Source: Gnetum montanum (Eukaryota; Streptophyta; Gnetopsida; Gnetales; Gnetaceae). From it: a stretch of 64,000 nucleotides of DNA. A program made the position numbers and the translations under genes. Position 1 is the first letter of the stretch; every line of letters begins with the position of its first letter. The notes beneath the pieces were generated by a model. That model made no database searches, was not told the origin of the DNA, and worked only from the letters and a program-made list of their open reading frames with translations. Location of the stretch: assembly GCA_015680685.1 (NCBI GenBank), contig MNCI01006881.1, forward strand, positions 225,696 to 289,695. The letters run 5' to 3'. Of this stretch, positions 38,600-48,072 are shown piece after piece.

Positions 38600-41550
38600 T
38601 GAAATCTATTTATTATGGCACATCAAGTATTACTCAGCAACTACTCCATCATGCTCATTTGAATGGTTTATGGCAATAATATATCAAGATTGAGAAGGAT
38701 TGTAGGGAATTCTCTTGTAGTTCATCCTTCTAGTCTTATTCCTTTTGCTGATCTCATGGTGGATGTCCTTGAAAACAAATGTGGCATTTGCAGTGCTTAA
38801 CTAGTCTCTTCTTATCATAATAGGAAGATTTCGTTTCATCTTAGCTTTTGATCTAACCACCAAAAAATTAGTGGGATATGAACAACTTGCAACATAAGTA
38901 ATTACATTGCATACATGTTCCATGAGATATGTGTATGATTGATCGACTAGCTCCAACTAAATGTTGGTATGCTTGAGAGGAGAAAGCTCCCAATCAAGAC
39001 ACTACTACAATTATGTAAGACTAACTCATAAAATGGAGTTACAAAGAGCTAGATAATGATCCTTTTCACCAAATTGGATCTCCACCATGGGACTACCAAG
39101 ATCTAGTTACCTTTTAGAAAAACACCATTTTTTTAGATACCCATGTTAGCACTATAGGCCTAGAGATGATGAAAACATCACCATTTGGTGCCATCGTGCC
39201 ATCTTCACCAAACATAGTAGTGAAATTCATCACTAAAGTAGATATTGCAATTGAATTATGATCAATGATGTTCATAAGGATTTCATAATTATGGACTTTT
39301 ATCTAGCTTGAATGATTTTTCTATCCATAATATGGAGAGGAGGATACAAACCTAGTCCCACCATTCTCACATCTACACCGGTGGTAAAATTTCCTACAAT
39401 GAGACTTCAAACTTCTTCCCATAATCAAATCAAGGGATGCTTGGTAATAATGCCTAGATGCATGAATAGAATTAGAGTCATTACCAAAGATAATATTACA
39501 TGATTTAGCCTACCTTGATTGCAATTACCTATGTATCCCATCTTGCATGGGACTCAAAAGTAGAAGTTGTTATTGTTATTTCTCAAAAGCTTATTTGGTA
39601 GGATTACTAGATGTACGAAGGTATTTTTGATGTATAATCATTAGGATTTAATAAGTACATGTCTATGCATCACAAAAGTAAGGATTAGACAAAGGATTCA
39701 TCTATTGTTGCATCAGAGTTGGAAGATTCCACAGAGTAACATCCCAAGGATTTAGAGCTTGTCATTATTGGTATTGCTACATGGGCTATGAATAACACCT
39801 AGAATAGTATGAACAACCATGGTACGGGATCCACCTTCTTTACCTTTTGATGAATCTGAGATTTAAAGGTACTTTCAATCACCACATTGCATCAATCATG
39901 TGCATCCTGATTAGGTATCACTAAGAATCATGAGCGTATGCACATTATTTGCATAGTATTTGCACAAACACTCATAATCAAAGGTGGATGAGGAAGCCTC
40001 ATTTGGATGTCCTTAAATGCTTTTAGATTAATATATCTTTTCTTTACCTTTGACATCATATGTACTTTTATATTCATATGGTGAAATTACTTTGGTTGCA
40101 ACTTTAACCACCTTATCCTTAATGTCCTTAAGAGTAATGGTTATATTTATGTTCATCACATCCCAAACTTGGTACACATGATGAGATAAGTTCATTAAGT
40201 CTTTGTTCATTCTAACTTAATCTTTTGATTGAGCCTCAATTTCAGTAGGAGGTTTAGTAGTATCTTTAGCATTTTTAGCCTCCTACCAACATGATGGATT
40301 ATGATTATGCTTCTCAGTTGATTATCTCTTTTTCCATTCACCTTACATTCTAGTAATGGTATTTAAGAGCACTTTGATTTGGCCAACAAAAGTTCTGTTT
40401 GCTAGCACATCACATACATATTCATACAATCTCTTGTTTCTTACCTTAGCCCTTCTATCTATCAACTACTCCCTTTAGCTAAAACCATGATTTAAATAGT
40501 GATAAGTAGTTGTCATAGACCTTTCATGGTGATGTCAAGAGGCTTATGAGCATCTTACCTCCATCTAGCCATTTTCTTCTATATGTTTGAAAATTAACCA
40601 TAGGTCTAAAATTTTGTGTAGAAGATTTTGACCATGTATACCCATCTTTAAATCAATAGAGGAGGTAAGAATTTGTACCAAATTTCTATACACCTAGTAA
40701 AGATGTAGGAAAACATTTGTAACTTCTACCAATCACTCACAATCCCTTGGAGATAACAAGTGTTGTCAAAGGCTTGCACATGAACTTGGGGATCTTTACT
40801 AGTATACCCTCTATATGTGGGTACATAAATCATATTTATTCATTCTATTCTACTATCACAAACATGCTACCTTGGAATATGTACAGCTTCCATCAACTTA
40901 TGATAATAATCCTAATGAAACAAAGAGGAATCATTATTACCACTATCAAGTCTAGAAAAATGTAAATGCTAGAACATAGAAAGGCGATCACCATGCTAAG
41001 ATCCTCTTGGAGTGAAGGTACTTGACTAGGAGCCTTGATGGTGGCTTGGTCCTTTTGCTTTCTCATCTACTTTAGCTTCTTACTCTTCATCTAAATAATC
41101 AAATGAGAAGCTATAGCTAGCCTCTTCTTCTGCTACTTGATCCTAAATATCTTAAATGTACAAGACCTTATAATCATCAAACATAGGCTCATGAGCTTTG
41201 TATGTTGTATGTTCATTTTCTAGTCTCATATTGATTAAGGAATTAATAAGATCATCTCATGTAGCCACCACTAGGTTCCTAGAGAACCTTCCATGAGCAT
41301 CTCCTCACTTTTCTTGCTTATCTTGATGAAAAGATATGACAAGTAGTGGAAGGGTCTTATTCTTTAAATGGTTAAAGAAATGAAAATCCCTTCATATTTT
41401 TGGTATATTACTAGAGGTCTTTGAGGGGATTGCAGCACTATCTACCATTTTGTTTACATTAACAACCTATACATGTAATACTAAACCAAAAACTTGATTT
41501 AATAAAATTAAAAACAGGAATGTACAAGTATTTTCTAACAATTAACTAAT
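38600..41550 (-). pseudogene. gag: D2 gag with protease trace, strongly decayed
   Basis: It lies between the spacer block and the 5' LTR and aligns in parts with D1 30400-31700 and D3. 'aaaaccatgatttaaatagtgataagtagtt' near 40480 matches 'gaaaccatggtttagataataatgattagtt' near 59760 in D3. A segment near 38800-38870 resembles the protease-downstream region of element C. No intact domain is readable. Confidence 0.5.
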
Positions 41551-42348
41551 GTCGTCCCCAGAAATAATGCTAAAGATATTATGATCTAGTTATAAGCTTC
41601 AAGGAAAATGTTGAATGGATTGTCAAGAACACACATGCATATCATTCTATTCAATAAATATAAAAGATATTATACTACATATGATACATATGGTACAATC
41701 ATAACCCATGTTGTGATGATGTGATATTGAGAAAATATCAATAATTTTAAGTTTTATAATTTTTATGGATTTTGTAATTATAAGAAAGAAAGAAAGAAAT
41801 AATATACACACACACATTGCAAGCCCACCTAGGGATAGGAGCAATGATTATGTTGCAATCCCTTAAGGGATAGGTGCAACACCACACATACATAATTACA
41901 AATGTAAATAAAATGACTCTTAGTCAACTTCGATGGCCCAACATAATATTGTAGTTGTAATCTCATTAGATAAGCTTGAATTGTTGTAGCTTATGAAAAT
42001 GAAAAATGAATAAATATTTTCATGGTTTTAATGTTTTATAATGTTTTGAAATTTTAATGTTTAAGGCATCACTGATGCAAAAATGAGGAAAAACTATAAG
42101 ATTTATTTACTACACAAATACTAGACACTGCATTGACCAAATGATTATGGACTATGTAAGCATGGTAGCACTCTGATAGAATCTAGCTATACTTATGAAA
42201 GCGATGACTCAAAACACATACTAAATAAGAAAGGAATTACTTACCCAAGGGAGAAATGTCTATTCACACGAAATTGGATACTAAAAGCTAAGGAAAAATG
42301 CTTAGAATCAAGTTCTTGATTCATATGAAGGTCATCCTAGGTATTTAT

Positions 42349-42922
42349 TATCACATCCCCATTGCCAAATGTTGTTTCTACCTAATGAAGATGGTGTCCC
42401 TTCATAACAAGTGTTATTATCATCTTAACAAGACTCAAAGAGGTAGTTGTGATTAAGACATGAAAGGGCATGTTGTAATGATGAACATGTCTATTAAGGT
42501 AACCTTTGGGGGTTTGGCCTAAGGCATTTATAGCTACAGTTAGAGGTCATGCCAGCATGGAGTGGTGGAGCTAGTATAGATAAGTCATGAGAGCTGGGTG
42601 AAGTAGGATAGGAAGTGGAATAGTCATCCCTCTTAGTTGGGTTGTAGGCCTAACCATGGTAGCAATTTTGGATTTCCTCTAAGGGATAAATGCCAAAGGA
42701 AGAAAACCCCAAGGAACACTCTTAGAGCATGATCTAGATATGCTATTCTATATCAATAAAGCATTCTTTTCTTTCTCTTTCTACATTTTTTTCCATTATT
42801 TATATCATACATAATGTCAAATATCACATATATTTTGCATTTGGTATATTTTCTTTGTACAAAAAATGTCTAATCTATCATATATTTGACATTTGCATGA
42901 CATCTAATGATGAGACGACACA
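42349..42922 (+). mobile_element. Solo LTR candidate inserted in the D2 LTR
   Basis: A 574 bp insertion relative to the D LTRs at 31731-32974 and 60905-62107. It begins TATCACATCCCC, close to the TGTCACATCCCC-type start of many gypsy LTRs, and ends GACGACACA. Flanks TTTAT (42344-42348) and TCTAT (42923-42927) would be a target duplication with one mismatch. An ATTTATAG TATA-like site lies near 42525 and AATAAA near 42757, both in plus order. Confidence 0.52.
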
Positions 42923-43097
42923 TCTATAGTTTTTGCAACACAAAAACAAGGGATTGCTAGTGCCCAAGAGTTAATAGAGGACCATTAGCAAAGTTGAGAC
43001 ATCCCAAAGCACATCCAAGAAGGTAGAGAGGACAAAGTGCCCAAACCAGGACATCAAGAAGCATGTGTCACTGCTCCTATGTTGGCACAAGGGATGC

Positions 43098-43102
43098 ACT
43101 AG
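43098..43102. repeat. Target-site duplication of element A, left copy
   Basis: ACTAG, identical to 51914-51918, directly before the TGATGAG end of the 5' LTR. Confidence 0.88.
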
Positions 43103-43127
43103 TGATGAGACGCGGTTTGCATCGGCC

Positions 43128-43186
43128 GCGATATCGCGTACGTGATATCGCGTCCTTCCCTACGATATCGTGTACGTGATATCGCA
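43128..43186. promoter_or_regulatory. Palindromic GATATCGCG array in element A U3
   Basis: Four GATATCG half-sites spaced by CGTACGTG-type centres just upstream of the TATA box. In the 3' LTR one pair is a perfect 26 bp palindrome (50962-50987). Confidence 0.6.
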
Positions 43187-43201
43187 GTCCGCCGCCATGT
43201 C

Positions 43202-43209
43202 TATAAATA
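43202..43209 (+). promoter_or_regulatory. Element A 5' LTR TATA box
   Basis: TATAAATA, 24 bp after the last GATATCG unit. The identical octamer is at 51037-51044 in the 3' LTR. Confidence 0.75.
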
Positions 43210-43378
43210 AGAGGTGGCTCTCCCTTGTTTAGGGGATCCCATATTTAGTGTAGCGAAGCTCTGGCAGTTTGATCCCTCTAGAGTTAGAATTTTTCCCGTC
43301 TCTGCCCGTAGTGTGGTGAATGTAGTTGTACGGTGTCTTTATTCGAGTGTGTTGTACTTGGACACGCACATGACTGGC

Positions 43379-43384
43379 AATAAA
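43379..43384 (+). terminator. Element A LTR poly-A signal
   Basis: AATAAA about 175 bp downstream of the TATA box, present also at 51214-51219. It delimits an R region of roughly 150-200 bp. Confidence 0.6.
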
Positions 43385-43611
43385 GATCGAGATTACTTCA
43401 TCATTGCAACATTCACTTAGTTTATTTATTTGTTATTTATTTAATGTTATTTATTGCTTTCATAGCGCGGTGTGAGTACGACTTAACTACGAGCATCTAC
43501 GGGTGTGTACGGCTAGTTAAGGAATCGGTTACTCATCGCGATTAGTTTCTCACCCTTAAACTCCTAGAAGCGGAACGAGTACGACTTGATTACGAGCATT
43601 TAAGTGTGACT

Positions 43612-43738
43612 GCTTGGTAGCCCAGTGGTGTAGCTAGGGGGATCTACGCTTGGTAACCCAGTGGCGTATTTGGGGTCTGCGCTTGGTAATCCCAGTGGCG
43701 TACCTAGGCCTATGCTTGGTAGTCCCAGTGGCAGTCGT
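43612..43738 (+). repeat. Tandem 33-36 bp repeats in element A U5
   Basis: Four units of the form GCTTGGTAxCCCAGTGGCGT. The same array is in the 3' LTR from 51447. Related units occur in the LTRs of B and in degenerate form in C. Confidence 0.85.
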
Positions 43739-44078
43739 GCACGAAGTCCAAGATGTGTACGGTTGATCAAGGAATCGGTTGCTCGTCGCACTTAGGCTAG
43801 ATTAGATTTTCTTACCCTTTTCCTCTTAGCTTAGATTAGTTAATATTATTTTCCACTGCCATCAGGAGTAGCGTTAGAATTAGAACACATCATACACCTC
43901 ATCTAGACTAAACCATACGTGACATATGCAAAACTAGTCTAGATGGGAAGACAGCGAACTGCGACCTAAGGCTAACTATCTAGGTGCCACAACTAGTCCA
44001 TCTGCGGAGTTCGACCGGATCGCGCGTGCGACGCTCGTTTCGTATGGTTGAGTGTAGGGGTACCTCGCCACTCATCAT

Positions 44079-44096
44079 TGGTGCCGTTGCCGGGGA
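44079..44096 (+). promoter_or_regulatory. Element A primer-binding site (tRNA-Asp type)
   Basis: TGGTGCCGTTGCCGGGGA, one mismatch to the complement of the plant tRNA-Asp 3' end (TGGCGCCGTTGCCGGGGA, from memory). One base separates it from the LTR. Confidence 0.87.
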
Positions 44097-44185
44097 TGGT
44101 GCTAGTTATCTAGATTAGTTATATCATACAAGGTCGCTTTAAAGAACTTAATGATATATCTGTTAGAAAAAAAAGAATTATTAAA

Positions 44186-46144
44186 ATGTCACGCATAAAT
44201 TCACATACAACAATGCCTCTCCTACAAGATGATAATAACGCCACACCTAGTGAGGAAGTTCATTGGAGAACCAATGAGCTATATGACGATGAAGATTGGA
44301 GTATACAACCTAAAGTGGGAGTTTCCTATAAGAATGAATAAAAAAAACGTCATCATAATGCACGAAAGCCTAACTTATCCAATGACGATGAACCCCCACT
44401 GGCCATTACAAGCTTCACGCAAATACAAGAGGTCGTTTGAATCTCACGTAGGAATCGTAAAGAGAGCCGACTACCCAGGCTCGATTTAAACAACTTTCCC
44501 AAATTTTCAGGAGGCTATGACTTAGATCCGCATCAACATTTACTAGCCTTCTACGATGCCTGCACATGGAATAACATTGATAACAGTTGGCAAAAACTGA
44601 AGCTCTTTCCTATGACACTCGTTGACCAAGCTAAAGTATGGTATAGATCGTTAAAACCAAATTCAATACGACGCTGGTCAACAATGGTAGAGGTCTTTAA
44701 CGAAAAATATCAAACCTACGCAAGAGTGTCAGCCTTGAGGAAACAAATCCAAGGATGGAAACAAGAAAAACATGAACCCTTGGACATGGCCTTAGAAAGA
44801 TATTATTCACTGTTAAACAACTGTCCAGGCCATGGGTTTTCCGAGGAAAGGCTAATGTATCATATCATTGATGGGCTACGTAATGAAACAAGAGAGACCT
44901 TAGGAACGTATGCCCAAGGTCAACTATACAACCTACGAACCCATCAAATCCAAGAGCTTATTAAGTGGGTAGCAAAAGAAGAAGGAGAAATAGCTATATG
45001 GGAGATTGTTGAAAAACATCAATGGGACCAAAATCTTAACTTAACAAAGGTCCATGATCATAACAAGGAGATATCAACAAATCTCAAGGTGGAAACATCA
45101 CCTTTGCCAATACAACAATTGTTAGAAGAAGTCGAGGCAAAGATCAATAAGATGTTGGAATAGATGAATCAAAAGTGTGGAGAATATATCAACAAAATTA
45201 GAGATAGAGTTTTCACAACCCAAGAAGCAGGACAAAATCATAGACATTCGGAAAGAAGGAATGAAGGGACGAAGCGCTCAGCTGCCAATCATACATATGA
45301 ATGCCACATATGCCTGTATGATCACCCCAAAGGCCAATGCCCAATACGGTTACATCTACATGAGCATTGGGGAAATATGTTACATCCAGAGTTCGTACAG
45401 AGATACTATGTTAGACCACAGTGGCAACAATCCCAGTCGTGGGGGAATCGAATCCAAATGCTTGTTGTTTCTTCATTTGGGCCACCATACTCTATCTCAC
45501 CACAATACCATTCTTCAAAAAACCATCAGCCCATGCCTCCAACACAACCACCACCTTATGCACCTTTCATTCCTCCTAACTTTCAACATTCTCATCCTTT
45601 CCCTCCTTCCACAATGCCACCAACTGTTCCTAAGGTGTTTGTACCACCGCAACCCACGAACAACACTTGCACTACTACTACTAACAATAGTGAAGAGCCT
45701 CCTCAACATCAAAGATGTCCTTTCTTTAAACATGGACGTAGGAAGGGACAACATAATTCTGAGGCCACTACATCCTCCAACCCAGCACAAGTTCAACAAT
45801 GTGGTACATCCTTACCTTTGAACCCAATGCCTCATGTACCTTCATCAGGGCCACCATCAAACACTCCAACAACCATACAACCCAATGAACACAACCATGG
45901 GAGGCATCATCCCAATCCTTGTATACCATCTAATGGTCCTAAACGTCATAGTGGGTCAACTCGTTATCTGGGAACTACATCGTATGAAGTGCCCCACTGT
46001 GTTTATTACAAAGTGTGTGAAATCCAAGGTGATACATATGGACCAGCTTCAATATTTCCAATATGCAAGGATCCTTATTTCCCATTTATTAATCCTAGCC
46101 ATACTCAACCATTTAGTTATGGGGGATATCCCCCATTTCAATAA
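44186..46144 (+). pseudogene. gag: Element A gag, nearly intact reading frame
   Basis: One frame of 652 codons runs from ATG 44186 to TAA 46142-46144, broken only by three stops (44339-44341, 44438-44440, 45161-45163). The core at residues about 145-250 has WYRSLKPNSIRRWSTM, FNEKYQTYARV and RYYSLLNNCPGHGF, the retrotransposon gag family pattern. Residues 373-385 read CHICLYDHPKGQC, a zinc-knuckle-like site with CX2CX3HX4C spacing. The last third is rich in Pro, His and Gln. Element B's gag has Arg where the second stop occurs. Gag builds the particle and binds RNA. No protease follows it. Confidence 0.88.
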
Positions 46145-47520
46145 CAAGCAGGATTAATAAATAATTTTAATTGTCTTTAATTTTACAACTTTTTTGTTTT
46201 TCAATTTTTCATTTTTTTAATTTTTTGTTTTATCTTTCTGTGTGTTTGTCTTTTTCCTATTTTTGTAAGTAATCTTATCTACGAATAAAACACTCATGTG
46301 GATTGTTGGTTGAGATTTGTTTTATGTTATTAAGTCATGAGTGATCAATTATTTGGAACAATGAGCCCACTACAGCCATTCATCCACTCTATAAATAAAG
46401 AGGTTCTGTTCAAGGGTACAATGATATTCTTGAAATTTCAAAAACTTAAAATTAATTTTGTGTTCATTGTACCCAGAATGAAGAAGGATGGACCAAGAGG
46501 GGATGATTCGGGTGTGACATCAAGGGGACTTGTGGATTCTCTTTGGTGACATCTGTGGGAGTTATCATGTGATATGGTTGTACTAAGATCCTTGTAGATC
46601 TAAAGAAAAATGGGAGTAAGAGTAATCAAAAGGGCACTCAAAATTCAAGAGTTGTTCTAGGGGGTCCCACTGGAAAGACATGCACCCATGCCTGAAGGTT
46701 GGCAATTTCTCTAGATTCAGTAAAGTGAAGAGAGAAAAAAAAAGAAAAAGAAGTGCCATAAAAACAAAAAAATCACTCATCCCTTGTACTAAACGCCAAG
46801 TGATCGTACGCCTTGTTGTTATGGTACTCTCATAGTTGTTCATCATGGGATGAAACAATGCGGTGTCACTGTTTAGAAGGATGGACTTGGTCTTGATTTT
46901 GGAATGATGGGATAATGACACCTTAATCATGCTATTCACGCAGGATTCATTGTACCCTTGGTCAGTTACCTCATGTCCCGATCTATACAATCCCTTCTCT
47001 ACTTCGTCTCATCTCACTATTTGTGTAATTGTAGCTCGTGACCCCTGTAACATAAAATTTTCATCTCATTCCAGTGATATTTACATGTGTGTGTTTTGTG
47101 GAGTTAGTGCAGATTACATTTAACCCTTCTAGTGCCCACGGACAATTTAAGTGTGATTACACAAGGGCATAATAGGTTGAAACCTGCTTTGGGGAGGACC
47201 CACTTGTGTGATTTTATTGTAATCTTCCTTAATTCTCTCGCTTAAACACACAATTTTTGACCCTCAGCTTAGTTTTTCATAATCTTCTTTCCCATTTATT
47301 AACCCTCCAAACTTTAACGTTCCAATGTTCCACTACATTCCCTTTTCTTCATAACCGCCAAAGTTTTAATTGTTAGATTCACATCCCTATCATTCAAAGT
47401 GCCTCTTGAATTCATGTAATTACCCTTGGATACATTCATTCTTGATAATATCCTCATTTTACACATTAATTTCAAGAAAAATCATTAAAAATTCGGTCTC
47501 TTTCAGGTGTCTATCTCAAG
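46145..47520 (+). other. Element A spacer between gag and internal promoter
   Basis: Non-coding. It starts with a T-rich run (46170-46260) and an AATAAA at about 46285. The segment near 47165-47210 (CCTGCTTTGGGGAGGACCCA) is the reverse complement of element B 54228-54250, so this is the same spacer as in B and C. PR-RT-RH-INT should precede it but are absent. Confidence 0.65.
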
Positions 47521-47610
47521 TTGAGACGAGATATCGCGTACGCGTCCACGTGATATCGCGTACGCGATGTATCATACGCGATATCGTGTCCCCTACTCCT
47601 ATAAATAGGG
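47521..47610 (+). promoter_or_regulatory. LTR-like internal promoter block of element A
   Basis: Begins TTGAGACGAGATATCGCG, recalling the LTR start TGATGAGACGCG. It carries GATATCGCGTACGCG-type palindromes at 47529-47543, 47552-47567 and 47577-47588, then TATAAATA at 47600-47607. The LTR has the same order: palindrome array, 24 bp, TATAAATA (18 bp here). ORF2 starts 466 bp downstream. I infer a second promoter derived from, or kept similar to, the element's own U3. Confidence 0.68.
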
Positions 47611-48072
47611 ACCCCCGCCGCAACACTTAGCTTTATTTGGCATTCACATGGGGGGGAATTTTTGAATTTTTTCTCTGCGACTTATGCTTAAGTGACCCTT
47701 TCTTTTTCAACTATATCTCCCACGCTGGTACTCCGATTTGAATTCCGTTTGAACCTACTTGAACCCGGAGTGTTCAGTTTAGTCATGGGGGAGAGACACT
47801 TGCCGAAAAGTGCCTAACTTTTTTGAAATTTTTCATCGCCCAAAGGACATCAATTAGGGTAATTAATACTAACACCTAGAAAATTGTGCCAAAAATCATA
47901 CACCCTTAGGTATACTGGGATATTAAAACGAACATCCACCTAAGTCATAGGACCCATCATTATAATTTTCGGGCTGATCACACAATGACATAAGATCTTT
48001 AATTAAGGCAAGTAGTAAGATATAACTTGATTTCCTAAACAACCTTACTAATGTTGGCCCATGTGATTGTAG

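Larger units (their letters stand above)
41582..43102 (-). repeat. D2 5' LTR, part left of element A
   Basis: Starts TGATCTAGT and aligns with 31731 onward. It contains the 574 bp solo-LTR candidate (42349-42922). After subtracting that and element A, the LTR is about 1.22 kb, agreeing with the 1244 and 1203 bp of the other D LTRs. Confidence 0.7.
43103..44077 (+). repeat. Element A 5' LTR
   Basis: 975 bp, TGATGAG to CTCATCA. U3 holds GATATCGCG/CGCGATATC palindromic units at about 43128-43186, TATA box at 43202-43209, poly-A signal AATAAA at 43379-43384. U5 holds four tandem 33-36 bp units starting GCTTGGTA at 43612, 43648, 43681 and 43714, and two larger duplicated segments (GTACGACTTxxxTACGAGCAT at about 43475 and 43579; AAGGAATCGGTTxCTC at about 43518 and 43770). 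Confidence 0.9.

Noticed and set aside
43128-43186. GATATCGCG units as a CRISPR-like or satellite array
   Set aside because: Few, closely spaced palindromic units bound to an LTR TATA box in a plant element; no spacers or leader.
43214-43420. 68-residue plus-strand frame after the LTR TATA box
   Set aside because: It spans the R region and poly-A signal, has no counterpart in B or C, and reads as chance.
43600-43791. Antisense frame with repeated GLPS in the 5' LTR of A, also at 51435-51626
   Set aside because: It is the reverse translation of the U5 tandem repeats. Presence in both LTRs follows from LTR identity.
44097-44185. Host gene or tRNA gene near the primer site
   Set aside because: The tRNA-Asp-like bases are only the 18-base primer complement; no cloverleaf can be formed around them.
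45177-45821. 214-residue frame overlapping element A gag
   Set aside because: Shadow of gag in another frame; the gag frame carries the core and zinc-knuckle motifs and continues across 45163.
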